Origin: Lichenostomus cassidix
Taxonomy: Eukaryota; Chordata; Aves; Passeriformes; Meliphagidae
Length of the DNA stretch: 64,000 nucleotides
Direction: 5' to 3'
Assembly: GCA_008360975.2 (NCBI GenBank)
Contig: CM039195.1
Span: 15,615,010 to 15,679,009 of the forward strand
This document shows, in pieces, positions 12,461 through 24,536 of the stretch (position 1 is its first letter; each line of letters begins with the position of its first letter). Made by a program: the position numbers and the translations under genes. Below the pieces are notes generated by a model. It ran no database searches and had not been told where the DNA came from. It was given only the letters and a program-made list of their open reading frames with translations.

Positions 12461-15400
12461 AAATAAGTGTGACTTCGGTGTAGCTGTACCAACACTGGAT
12501 TATTTTGTTGTTTTTATGGGGAAAACAACTTAGGGGAGAAATAACTTGTACACAAAGTTGTTGTAGTGACTGTGTTTCAGGAACCTTGTACTGGGTTATG
12601 GCCAAACCTGCTCAGCTGAGTATTAATCATTTGAATAGAAAAATAATGTTCAGATTAGTTTGATTTTTTCTACCTAATGGAACAAAGGCCAGATACCAAA
12701 TCTCAGCAGATCAACTGTTCTAACCCCATAGCCCACTGCATATCTTCAGAGTATAGTTGGGTTTGTTTCAGAACTGGGCATCTAAACACTGCAGAGCTGG
12801 AATTCTAAAATCATGTACCTGTGCAGCAAATACCGGTTGGTCCCAGAAAGAGAGGCACTTTCCAGAGGTTGCCTGTTTAATGCAGACTTTGTGCATCCTG
12901 TATAGAGAGGGGGAGCTAAAAGTATTTGTGACACAGCTGCCACAAGCAGTAATCTTGCTTGTGATTTTAGAGACTGACATGAGTTGTTTATGCTGCAAGC
13001 ACTTTAATAATGTGGTTAATTAGCTGTTATTCCCTGCTGTGAGGATATTTGTCACCTTGTTTTCTATAGCACAATTTCAAGTATGAAGGTTGGAAGCTGT
13101 GCATGCAGATACCTTTTTTTTTAAAGGTATGGAGGTCACTGGTGCACCTGATGCACATTAGTGTTGCCTAGTGCATTGTTTAAAAACCAGTTTAATTTTT
13201 TACAAGTTATTTTTTATGTTTGTTTTCTAATCTGGTACCGTGTGGAGACAGGATTCCTGCTCCTGTTTTACATTTCTGTATGCCTGTATCCTCCAGGTGG
13301 GAGACCTCGAATACATTGGCCAGTGAAGTGCCACTGGAGAGAGGAGTAGGTGTGTCAGGTGTGTTAAATCCCTTCAGATTTGCTCAGACCAAGTACATGG
13401 GTACATCTTCAACAGCAAAGTTTCTTGTAAATCCTGTGCTCCGGACCCTGAACTCTGTAACAGGGCCAGTACCCCCAAAGTTCTCCCCCTAGTAAGACCA
13501 AAAGATTAGCAGTGTACACTAATAGTAAAATTATAACTTGGCAGCCAATCAGTTATTATAAATGCCTTTTGGTTTTAAAATCACAACCAAGATAACGCAG
13601 GATGAGTTTGGGATTCCACACTGGCCCATTTTTCATTATGAGATGCTGTTTCTGTACCTTTGCTGCTGCACAGGAGTGTTTGTTGCTACTCTTTTACTTT
13701 CAATAGAGCATAAGTTTAGAAAGATGACAGAAATAAGTAACAAAATAAAGCAATGTGTTGTTCCTGTTCCCTGGAATGGAGTTGTTGGCTGAGCTTATGT
13801 TCTCCTTTACTTGTAAAGTGTAGTTGTAACTGGCTTGGTGGTGGTGTCTGAATATCTCCCCTGTGTAGGGTAATCTACACTTCATTTCAGGAAAGGCTAA
13901 TTCATTGGTAGGCATACCAGATTACTGCAGCTTTTCTCCTGAGCACTGTCAGAAGAAAGGAACAAAATCTGTAGGTTTGCAGAGCTGAAAGAAAATAAAT
14001 TCTGAGTAAAACAACTTTAATTTTTATATGTTCATCTTACTGTAAATTGACTTCTGCTTTCCAGGAGAAAAATGCTGTGCCCTTGCACTTAGTGTAGACA
14101 ATAATGAAATAGTCTGAGATTATAAGATTTTCCTACCCCGTTTTTAGCTGCTGGATGAAATAATGAGAGCACAGATGTACCACGGAGTAAACAAGCTGTA
14201 GGGATAACTGCTGGCATGAATAAAGTGTACATCTCCATTTGCTTACTACAGAGGCAATGAGTGTGTGCAGTGATTTCTGTAGGCTCGGCAAAGATTAAGG
14301 ACTTGTGTGCTCCATTACACCAGGGTTACCACTTCATCCACCCATTTCCTGATTTAGGTACCCCTTAAGCTCTCCAGCATTGTCTGTTAAGGCTTTGTAT
14401 ATTCACATATTGCACTGAGAGGTCTTAATCACTATAAACATGTCCTATCAGTTAATTTTACAGAAAAATTAAACTGGCACAAGTATCCACACTGATATTT
14501 GATTAAATTGTATTTTTGTTTTGTTTTAAAGATGATGGGGGGAATTAGAACATTGGCTGGTTTCCTTAACAGACTTTAAATGGCACCATTCATATTTTGA
14601 ACCTTTCACAAGAGAAAATGCCCAACATTCATCTGTGTTGAATGTATTTTTTATAAATATGACTATTTTGAGGGACATTAATTTGAGCATTAGTTTTCAA
14701 AAGTGGGATGTATATTTGTTATGTTGTGTGTATACAATATGTACAGTGCAGTGTATGTTTTGTGGGTGTGTGTATATATATTTCAGGGGAAAATATATTT
14801 GCATTGGCAAGTTACTTCTGGGACTGTGATGAGCTAGTTCCGCTTGTACATCACTTGAGCAGTAAATACTTCCCTTGAGCCAGTGGGCGAGACTCGTGGT
14901 TCTACCTGGGCAGGCATATTAGATACATTGTTAAATGATACATGGAAAGAGGCTACTATTTTATGGAACAGAGTGATACAAAAGCCATTGTTGCAGCATG
15001 GTATAAGTCGTGACATGGAGAGTTCTGGGGCTGTCCACTGGAAAGTGTGTGGGGCTTTGTAACAAGGTGTGTCCCTCTCCATAGAGCAGTTCCCACACTC
15101 TTTCCCAGTGGAAGACAGGCCATGGCAGTCTGGGCCCGGGGATGCCTCTTAGCTGAGGGGCTTGTTAAGTTGTAGTCAGGCTGTGATGGCTTTGGGACCT
15201 GCACGTGCTTGCACTTCGAAGTGAAGCGTTCAAGCAGCTTGGCCCAGGGTAGAAACCAAATAATCCATAGAGAAAACTCCCCGGGCACTCTGATGGGACA
15301 CCTGGTCACAACAACTGTGGAAAAGGAATAATCAGGTACTGTGGGAACTGCTTAGGCAGTGGGAGGAGCAGTGTAGGAGGTGAGTGCTCTTCAGCCACTG

Positions 15401-16530
15401 AATGGCTTTTTCATGCTAATGAAGCCATGGAACATTGCCATGGACCAAAAAAGGCTTCTTGGCAAATGTCTCTCCTAGGAATGCCCTTTCCTGGTATCTC
15501 AGATTTTGTCTTCTGCTTGTGAAAATCAACCTGTATTTCTATTCGTCAGCTGCTGTTCTGGACCTGAAGAAACTCTAAACGTATAAGAAATAAAACATGG
15601 CTGCATGCACCTGCAGAGTAGATGTTCTTGCACCTTCTGGCTTAGATAATAGGAAAATAAATAAATCAGTGTTCGACATAAACCAGTGTAGACACTGTAT
15701 CCATGAGGAAAACATTTCAATGCACAGATATTTAAAAATGCTTTTCTGCCAGTAAATGTAGTGGAAAGAGATCTCAAGGTGATAGATGTCAAACTGACAG
15801 CATCCAATGCAACAGAGATGAAAAAGGGATTGGATTATTGTGTATGGATTTGGTACCATGTCAAGTTCTTCACTGACAGTCAACACTGTGTTTGTTTCTA
15901 TGTAGTTAACTGTATTTCTAAATAGAGAAAGATATAAACTGAGGTTTTATGGGAAAGTTAAAATAATAAGAATGAAGATTGCATGTTCAGAGTCAGAGTT
16001 TGCTATTGAAGGGAGATATGTTTCCATTATTGAAATAAAGGGAAGAAGAAAAATTATCACAACATGAGGGATTTTTTCAGGCTTATGGTTTGGAAGGACC
16101 AGAAGGAAAACAGACAATATTGTAGGGAAATTGTATTGATTTTTTTGCACTACTTTGACAGATATCTTTTTTTAATGGATAAGTTTTAATGCATCATGTA
16201 AAGTAGCTTTGCTGGTTAAATGCAGTTTTCTTTTGGTCTGGAGGGAAAAAAGGTAGGAATTATCCTCTCTTTAATTTTACTATTTGTTCCTTGTATGTTT
16301 TTATGATGTAGGCAGGAGGGAAAGCTACTGATCTATGGCTTTGATAACATTTACCTCCAGTATCCTCTTACGGTGCTCTGCTCTTTAGCCTTTTTGACCC
16401 TTTGTGGAGCCATTAACCATTTCTTTCCTCTTCCATTTTTTCAACACAAATGTGTTGTGTTTTTCCTGAGACTTTTCTCTTGTTTGGTTCTGCATGTTTA
16501 TTTTATGCCTTTATGGTGTCATAATGCTCA
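12461..16530. other. Presumed intron 1, no gene recognised
   Basis: AT-rich sequence with only short open frames. No frame matches a known family and no RNA gene is evident. I see no interspersed repeat that I can name. Confidence 0.45.
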
Positions 16531-16571
16531 GCGCAGCTCACAGTGCAGCTCACAGTGCAGCTCACAGTGCC
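16531..16571. repeat. 12-bp tandem repeat, about three copies
   Basis: The unit GCAGCTCACAGT is repeated about three times with almost no change. It is a small, young-looking tandem array. Confidence 0.8.
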
Positions 16572-16667
16572 CACAGGGATTGGACATCAGAAGTACTTGT
16601 GTCATCCCAACCCAGGGATGGGAAGGAGGGGATGCTTTATGTTGAAATGCTTTCAGCTATGAGATAT

Positions 16668-16890
16668 ATCTAAATTAGATATCGGGAAGAAATTCTTTAT
16701 ACAGAGGGTGGTGAGGTACTGGCATAGGTTTCCCAGAAAAGTGGATGCCCCATCCCTGTAGGTATTCAAGACCAGGCTGGACAGAGCTTAGAGCAGCCTG
16801 GGCTAGTGGATGGTGTCCCTCCATGGCAGGGGGTGGAATGAAATGATCTTTAAGGTCTCTTCTAATCAAAACCATTCCATGATTCTATGG
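16668..16890 (+). repeat. CR1 LINE 3'-end fragment
   Basis: The sequence runs from 'attagatatcgggaagaaat' through 'ttcaagaccaggctggacag' and 'tgatctttaaggtctcttct' to 'accattccatgattctatgg', which includes the terminal ATTCTATG unit of CR1. The 3' end is complete and the 5' end is truncated. Confidence 0.9.
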
Positions 16891-19397
16891 CATGCACATT
16901 CTCCTAAATATAAGCTACTGACACTTACCTGCCCAGCAGTGAAGAACTGCTATGTGTCTGAATGAGTGTCTGAACTTTAGACTGCAATAAAGTGCACAAC
17001 AAATTAATTACAGATAATTTAAAGACTCTTCAAGAAGGTGATAGTATATTCCTAAGAATGAAAACACAAACTGTCTGTGACTGTGCTTCATGTGCAGTGG
17101 CAATATCCCAAGAGAAATCATCTAAATGCCTGAAAGTATTTGCCCTGTAGAGTGCTCTGATATCAGGTTTTTATCAGTTACTTAGGAAATTGAGACGTTT
17201 CTAGACTTTGTCTTAAAAACATATCAAAAACCCAGCAGGTGGCAGTTAATAATCTGCTATCACACTATTGCTAAAATTGTAATAGAACATTATCAGGAAT
17301 TTTATCCTGGTGCCTGGCTTGTGCTGTACACAGTGCCCAGGGCACATCACAGAAATCGAACTGTGTTTAACCACGTTAAAGCAATCCATCGAGCTCTGTG
17401 TACTCTGCTGGAAGGGATCATCACTCCATGCAGCCATGTGCTCCAAAACACTCTGTGCACAAGATGAGTTGGTTCCTTTCTAATGCTAAATGGAGTGTTT
17501 AATTCCAGCTCTGAAACACATCTGCCCCAGGGAGGGGTGGCAAAGCACATCACTGAGGCTGTACAAGTGACTAACTGTGCTTCTGATCAGGAGGTATTTG
17601 GGTGCAGGGGAAACAGTGGTATCCAGTCTTGTTTCCAGATCCATGTTACAGAGATGTCAAGGTGTGCTGCTGTAAGTCTGGGCTTGGAAAAGCTGCAGGA
17701 TGCAGTGAAATACCTGGGGAGGAGAGGGAAGCTGCCTACCAGTTGTCTTTTGTTCTGCAGTTACTGCTATCTTGCTGTGTTGCTTTGTCCTTCTGTCAGA
17801 CTTCCCTTTAGGAAGCAAACATCTCAGAGGTGATTGAGTATTCCTCAAGGACTGGAATTCATCTACTCAGACTTTTGGGGTTAACTTCCTCTAACTGGGA
17901 AAAGGGCTACTAGCAAGCATTCTTGAGGAAGCAGTTCTCATTATCTCTTCAAGTGCCTTCTGTATGGATTAGTTTAACAAGGTTATGAAAAAGAGTAAAT
18001 TTGAGTCTTTTCCCTGCCTATAACACTGCTCAGAAATACAAACAGTAAACAATATGCTGCAGGTCTGGAGGATTGCATTAGTCTTGATTTGCAGGGCAGC
18101 AACAGGGAATATTTGCTTTCTGTTAGCACCTTATAAAAATGTCTGCCAAAATGTTGGTTGTTGGTATCTAACTGTATCTATACAGCACATAGCAAAGAGC
18201 TGAATCCAAGGTCATGTAACTACCCATGGACAAGAAGAAAAATGTAATTTTCAGTGTTTGGTAGTTCCTGTTACAGAGCAGCTACATTAGCTAGTATAGC
18301 TGCTCCTTGTATCTTAATAAGCTTTTTAACTATAGTCAGACTTTCAGAACACTATGTTGCAAGAATACCTAAATGGAATGGGGGACAAGGATCTCCTGAT
18401 TAATTATAGCATGGGTTTTTTTAGGACACTCCCTTGTGTTTATTAAAAGCAATATCAAATCATGTAATCTCAGTCTTTAACCAAAGTTGGAATTTATTTT
18501 TAAGGAGTTTAGACTGTAAATATTTCACTACTCTAGAGTATTCCATGTACTCTCAATTTGAAAGAAATAATTGTCCTCTGGGTTAGTTGTAGTTCAGATA
18601 TTTCAGTTTGCTAATTCTTGCATTTTGGAAAGAAAAACCAACCAAACAAAAAAAGCCCTTCAATAATAAAATAATTATTTTAAATAATAAAATTATTGAA
18701 GTTTTGCTCAGCCATGTTATCTCCAGTAAAATTGTAGCCGTATATTCCCCACACTGAAAGTGAGTCATAATTCGAATCCTTTTTTCTGCTGATGTGTTTT
18801 TAGACACTTTCATGGAATTTTTCTTCACAGGCAGTGTGGGAATTTGCCTGTCACTTTTGGCTTTACTGCTGTGTATTTTATACAGATTCAGACACCTTTC
18901 AGCAGATTTCTGAAAGCAGCCAAAATGATAATGGGAAGAGCTAAGGGAATGAAATGGAAAATGTGGCTAGACTAGCAAGCTAAATATTTCCTGAGAATTC
19001 AGTCACTAACTTGAAATCATGTCAGTTACCATAGTCCTTGCTTGGGTTTGAGTTGTAATGATTACTTGCCTGCTTCAGAGTTAAAACTTGAACTTCAAGA
19101 AGCTTTCACCTATGCTGCAGCCATTGTTGGCAGATCTTCAGTATGTATTTTTCTACTTCTCACTTGTGTACTTGCTTTTTTTTTTTTTTTTTTTTTTTTA
19201 ATATTGCACTTACTGAAAGGCTCCATTATAAACTAATGAATCTAACAATCTACAAATTGTGGGGCAGGTACTAAGAAGAAAGCTCTTTCTCCTGGTTGTG
19301 TTCTTCTGTGCTAATTCCTGGTTTTTTTTAACAGCCAGTCTGATTAGAAAGGATAATGACTGCTTACCCTAAGTAAAGAACTTTAAAGCTTTGTGGC
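16891..19397. other. Presumed intron 1, no gene recognised
   Basis: AT-rich unique-looking sequence. It holds an AT-only inverted repeat near 18660-18700 and a run of about 24 T at 19176-19199. No coding exon is supported. Confidence 0.45.
18660..18700. repeat. AT-rich imperfect palindrome
   Basis: The segment begins CAATAATAAAATAATTATTT and ends AAATAATAAAATTATTG, so the two halves are near complements and could form a hairpin. It consists almost only of A and T and may be a chance result of composition. Confidence 0.6.
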
Positions 19398-19560
19398 TGC
19401 TCAGAGAAGCTGTGGCTGCCCCATTCCTGGAAGTGTCCAAGATCAGGCTGAACAGGCCTTGGAGCAACCTGGTCTAGTGGAAGGTGTCCCTGCCCATGGC
19501 ACAGGGTGGAATGAGATGGGCTTAAAGTCCCTTCCAACCCAAAACATTCTGATTCTATCG
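19398..19560 (+). repeat. CR1 LINE 3'-end fragment
   Basis: A short copy running from 'cagagaagctgtggctgccc' to 'cccttccaacccaaaacatt' and 'ctgattctat', which is the CR1 tail. It is followed by a T-run. Confidence 0.88.
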
Positions 19561-19990
19561 TTGTAATGAATAATGGATTTTTTTTTTTTTGCTAATTTTT
19601 ACAATGCCCTTGCAGTTCTGTAAGCTGACACATAATAGGATAGCATTTCAGTTCTGTGCAGTTCAGGTGCTCATCCATCCTTTTGTCCCTATATCCAGTT
19701 AGAAGGTGTTTACCACAATGTGACTTCTCTAAAGCTACTTCAGCAGGAGGACAGGAGGTTTGCTGCAACAAGGGGTCTGTAAATGAGTCTCTCTGCCTGC
19801 CTTTAGCCATATCTTTATACAAACATTTTGTTTGGAAAAGTTTTTTCTGCCTATGTCTTACCCCTCTTTTATATGTGTAAGGGAGGTAGTTTAGGTGAAT
19901 ATGGGACTTTGTGATACAACTGCAGTCTCACAGACATCCTCTAGTTTTACTCCCCAACTGGAACTCCAGCCTCCCTCCAAATACAAGTCT

Positions 19991-20252
19991 TGTGGCTAGC
20001 ACAGTTTTTCCCATGAGAAGTTTTCTTGTGTTTTGTAAATAAAGATAAAGTTTGGATGTTTTTGGAACAGTGTCCCAGAACTTGGGCAGTGCAGGCCTGG
20101 CCAATCAGGCCTGGGGGAAGGCTTCTGACTGACCAATCTGGGTGACTTTTGAGAACTCTATAAATGTGATGAAATCAAAACAATAGGGGTCATTCCTTCT
20201 TGCCACTGAGAACCGATGCATTCATTACTCTGCTAGCTGCTCAACAGCGACA
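19991..20252 (+). mobile_element. Solo LTR of an endogenous retrovirus (262 bp), plus orientation
   Basis: This is the same family and length as the copy at 5339-5599, but inverted. It starts TGTGGCTAGCAC and ends ACAGCGACA. Inside are AATAAAG, two CCAAT boxes (CCAATCAGG and CCAATCTGG) and CTATAAATG in the order of a retroviral promoter. The flanks read AAGTCT on the left and TCGTCT on the right; the last four bases agree, as expected for a decayed 6-bp target duplication. No internal region remains. Confidence 0.82.
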
Positions 20253-21551
20253 TCGTCTTACTGCCTGCTTGCTTCCTTTTGGTGGGAGGGGTGGGCAGGA
20301 GACAGCCCTGACTCACTGGCACTTGAATGGTGAGGGTGAGACATCTTCTGTCTCCTGTTCCAAGTGGCCCAAAGTTAAACATTGCTCTTTACACAATTGC
20401 CAGAAGTGAGAGGACTTGCGCAGCAGGAGGGAGGGAGAAAGATTCAGAAAGAATACAGGACGAGATGAAGGCTGGCTGGAATTTTCCTGAGATTTCTTGT
20501 GGTATTCTCCTATGGCAAGGAGAATCCTCCCTGTTCAAGGCCTGCTGGCTTACAGTAGCTGCTGGCATGGTGTCAGGAGCTATGCACCATTACACTGAAG
20601 CACACAAGTTCTGTTGGTTTTGCAAGCACAGTTAAGAGCTGGTCATGCTCTGGCAGCCTTGATGATGACCAATTGCTTTGCTGTCACATTTTATTGCAGC
20701 ATCTAGAGCTGTGAAAAGCATAAGCCGCCAGGCCTACTTGCAGACCCTGCAGATTTGTCCCAGCCAAAGTATGTATAAAACTGTAAGCTCAAATTAAAAC
20801 TTGCGATAGTCTGACTGCTATCCTCTAGCCACAGATTTCAGTGAACTTCAGGAGCATATACACGTCAAATTCATTAGTTTCTGGAATGGGCAATAATTGC
20901 TTGAGTGAAGAATGACTGATGCAGCCTCTAAATATGCCTGCGCATCTTAGAAAATAAGACAGGAGAAGAAAGTTTACAGGAAAAAAAAGAGACAGCCAAG
21001 ATGAATCTGGGTGTCTTAGAAGTTGTTTGTATGACAGACATTTTACTTAATTCTCCCAAATATAAATATAAGCAGCTCCCAAGGGATGGTGGTAGAAGGT
21101 GGAAGTGCGCTGGAGATTCCAGCAAGCACAGGGCAGTGATAGTTTCTATGCTGAAGTGTCCAGGAACAGAATGGTTCATCTCCCCATGCTTTGGCCACTG
21201 CACAGTAGGATTAAATTTCTCTTCTGCGCAAGGACCTTGTTCTAGGATCTGAATTAAAAATAATGAGTGTTTCTGTGATTCCCAGGTGGAGAATGACAGA
21301 AAAACGTTAACGTCCCTGGAGGTGATGTTGGTTCCACGATGGACTGGTGTCCTGCTGTTACTGCATCTCCAGGAAACACATGCTCAGCTCACACTGAGAC
21401 CCCACAGCTGAACCTTGTAAGATATTTGACTTTCAGAACTGGAGTCAGGATAATGTGTTGCCTCCTTTAATTACAGTCTGAAAATTAGTTTTAGATGTGG
21501 AAGAATGCAACAACAAGAAATGGTGAGCATTTCTGTTTTGCTCTTACACTA
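20253..21551. other. Presumed intron 1, no gene recognised
   Basis: Unique-looking sequence between two solo LTRs. A TATAAAACTGTAAGC motif near 20770 gives a faint LTR-like look, but no boundaries could be defined. Confidence 0.4.
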
Positions 21552-22062
21552 TGTATTGGTTTGAAAACAAACCAGTGGGAGATCACAAGTCAAGATTGAA
21601 ATTAAAAATAAGTGAAATAATACAAGGAAAAGCACTGACAAAGTCAGATACAACCTAACACCCTGTTAGGGTGGTAGTAGCAGTCCAACTGAAGTAGTCC
21701 AGTTGAAGCGGTGATCCTGTGAAGGTCTAGTCTCCAGCTGAAGATCCACTAGTAGCTCTGGTCCTCTGGGAACCCAGTAGACAGGGCTAGCTCAGGCAGT
21801 TCCAAGGCCAGGTTATATCCAGGTGGGAACACCTGGCTCCTCCCTCTTCGGCAGAGCATCTCACAATGGGATGAGATAAGTCCATGAGTCACACGGTGGG
21901 TCCCTGATGGCCCATTGCCTGTCATGCGGGGTGGGTCATTAGCAAGTGATAATAGCTAACGGATGGCCCATTGCCTGTCATCCGGAGTGGGTGATAGCAG
22001 CTAATGGCCCACAGCTGGTGGTAATAGAATACTTAACTACATCAATATTGCAACCTAGGACA
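21552..22062 (+). mobile_element. Solo LTR of an endogenous retrovirus (511 bp) with 5-bp target duplication
   Basis: The element begins TGTATTGGTTTG and ends CAACCTAGGACA, giving TG...CA ends. A perfect 5-bp direct repeat, CACTA, flanks it at 21547-21551 and 22063-22067. Five-base duplications are usual for ERVL-type elements. The beginning resembles that of the longer LTR at 31365, so the two are probably related families. A segment starting GATGGCCCATTGCCTGTCAT occurs twice, at 21906 and 21962, giving an internal tandem duplication with a 56-bp period. It lies about 2.4 kb upstream of the TBC1D24 coding start. Confidence 0.88.
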
Positions 22063-22090
22063 CACTATAAGAAAGATGATCCAAAACCAG

Positions 22091-22152
22091 TCTTCTTTAA
22101 AAGAAGTCTTCTTTAAAAGAAGACTTTTTTTCTTTTTTTTTTTTTTTTTAAA
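22091..22152. repeat. 16-bp tandem duplication followed by T-run
   Basis: The unit AGTCTTCTTTAAAAGA occurs twice in a row and the whole is close to self-complementary. It is followed by a long T stretch. It sits just right of the solo LTR. Confidence 0.7.
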
Positions 22153-22736
22153 AAACTGAATTAAGTATGGTAGAGAAGCCTTCCAAAAGCCTTCTCTGAA
22201 AAGCTCTTGTATGTTGCTGCCAAACTTTTAAAAGAGGAGTTAAATCTGGGACTTTCTGCATGTGATTCCTAAATACCCAGGTTAGCATTTACTCAGAATC
22301 CAAAACTGTCTGGATTAAATGTATGGCTGCTTCAGGCAAAATGTTTGATTTACTTTCCTGCAGTGAAGCTAGGAGGATGAGATCTCCTGTCTTGATAGTA
22401 TGTCTATCTTAGGAGTTTCAAATCATTTTAAAGCACCTGATTTATGGAAGACCATGCTCATAAATGTCAAGTTCCATGCATTTTTCAGTCTGTCAATACA
22501 GGAATGACTAAGAGTTCTTTGGAAGCCTTTCAGTAAATGTTTTCATTTATTTTACCTTGCTATATAATATCTTAATTGGACAAAACAGTTTTATAGGCCT
22601 GTTGCATTTTATGAGGACTGTATGTCTTGGCAGAGTATGCAGCATTCACAGCCATGTTCCCAGCTCCAGTCCAGCACTGAGGGCACATGGGCAGAGGTTC
22701 CAGCAGGGGGCAGATAGTGCTCCACTGCTGCGATAG
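22153..22736. other. Presumed intron 1, no gene recognised
   Basis: AT-rich sequence with no exon or repeat that I can name. Confidence 0.4.
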
Positions 22737-23296
22737 TTGAGCTTATTGTGTCTCCCCTTCTGGTTTTGCACTGAATCAGTCACACACTATCTTCTCCACG
22801 GCCAGCAGAGGATTTTCAGCTCCAGGGCCTGGAGCACCTCCTCCCCCACCCTCTCCACTGACCTTGGCATCTCCATGTTGTTTTCCCTCACATATTTTCA
22901 CCTCCTCCTCCTCTGGCTAAAAAGAAGTGCATGCACCCATTGTTTTCATTTGTTCTTAAATATGTTATCACAGGGGTGTAACTTAACATCTTTAATTGGC
23001 CCAGGCTTGGCCAACAACATGTCCATCATCTTCAGAGCCATCAGAGATTGGCTCTGCTGGACATGGTGAAAAACTTCCAGAACCTTCACACAGGACACAC
23101 AGGAGCCATCTTTGTGCCACCCCACACCCACTAGCAAAAACTGGGTTAAGCAAAAGCACATGAACACAGGGGTGTGTTTTCTCCCAACCCTTCAGCCACT
23201 TCTTCAGGCCTACCACAACAGCTTTCGAAGGGTTTAAATTTCTCTTAGATCCTGAAGTTACCTTGCTGATGTTCTGGGCTAAGGAAAACCAACACA
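22737..23296 (+). mobile_element. 5'-truncated LTR, same family as 37985-38932 and 32430-33535
   Basis: It ends with the family's terminal CCAACACA at 23296. It shares blocks with the two other copies, for example 'aaatatgttatcacagggg', 'ggcccaggcttggcca', 'ctctgctggacatg' and, with the copy at 32430, a 3' segment around 'tgttgtggtaggcctgaaga' when that is read on the minus strand. The first third of the LTR is missing, so no target duplication can be tested. It has no coding content. Confidence 0.75.
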
Positions 23297-23669
23297 CTGA
23301 TAAAAGCTGGTTTGGATGTGGCCTTTAGTGGTCATAACCACACTGTCTGATGGGACACAGATGTGCTCGGAACCTGGAGCCAGCTGGTAGATCAGGTAGA
23401 TGTGGTGCGAGGCTCTAGAGGTTAGAACCTGCTGTTTCAGCTCCTAGTGCTGTCACAAAGGTGTCCGTGGCCTCTCCAATGGGAGACCTTCTGTGTGCTT
23501 GTGTGACAGGGCATGGCCAGTGTCCAGAGCAGCACTGAGAAAATGTGCTTTGATGAAGGTGTTTGAAGCTGACTTGACCCTGTGCTGCAGTCAGGAAGCA
23601 CAGTTTTGTCCTCCACAGTTCTCTTTTCTGGCACTAGCAATGATCTGGCTGACTGTACAGCTGCACACA

Positions 23670-23890
23670 GCATCACTGAGGTTGGAAAAGACCTCCAAGA
23701 TTGAGTGCAACCTTTGACCAGTCACCACCTTGTCAAGTAGACCAGAGCCCTAAGAGTTACATCCAGTCATTTCTTGAACAATTCCAGGAATATTTCTTGA
23801 ATACTGTTCAGGGACAGTGACTCCACCACCTCCCTAAGCAGCATGTTCCAATATCTGACCACCCTTTCCACGATGAAATCTTACTTATCC
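23670..23890 (-). repeat. CR1 LINE 3'-end fragment
   Basis: The reversed CR1 tail runs from 'gaggttggaaaagacctcca' through 'gacagtgactccaccacctc' to 'ccaatatctgaccacccttt'. It is more diverged than the copies at 12190 and 16668. Confidence 0.82.
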
Positions 23891-24460
23891 AATGGAAAAA
23901 TTGTACCGGATTAACAAGATAATCACATTGACTGTGGTCACACAAGTGCTAGTACCAGCACAAAGAAAAGACAAAGAGGACATGGCTGTGGTTAGTAGGA
24001 GCTTAGTATCTCTTCTCACTAGCCACGCAAAACAGCAAAAACTACTTGTGAGACTGCATCCTTCTAGTTTCACTTACATTTCCCCAGAGAATTAGAAAGA
24101 GAGATTGCAAATTGAACAGACTTGGCAATATATTTTTTTGTAGTGAGAGTCTTCTCTTAAGTGAGATGTTAACATAAAGATCCATGCCTCAGCTTGGACC
24201 TTCAGTTAGGAAAATGAATTTCCTGGGGAGTTGTCCTCAGGATCAGCCTCTTGGTTGGCCATTGATCAATTACTGCATTAGGAGTTACTGACAGAACGGA
24301 AGAAAAGTTTGGCTTAAAAGTAAAAAGTAATTTTTAACTTTCTTTGTCTTAGAAAACAGCTTTGCCATTGCAGGAACATTTATGTACATGTATGTCTTCA
24401 TAAAGAAAACAAAGAGATTATCTGTTACACAAACCTCTGGTTTTCTACTTCCTTTCGCAG

Positions 24461-24536
24461 AGAAATCCAGGAGTCTGTCAATGACTAACTAAGGTCTCTG
24501 TTCTCATGATTTATGTGATTTGCTTCTCCTGGAGCC
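24461..24536 (+). other. TBC1D24: TBC1D24 5' UTR part of exon 2
   Basis: A strong acceptor, a pyrimidine tract ending 'cctttcgcag', lies directly before position 24461. The 76 bases between it and the ATG would be the 3' end of the 5' UTR. The start codon context is GCCATGG, with G at +4. Confidence 0.75.

Noticed and set aside
18760..18785. TTCGAATCC followed by a T-run, like a tRNA B box and terminator
   Set aside because: No A box, acceptor stem or anticodon arm could be found at the right distance.
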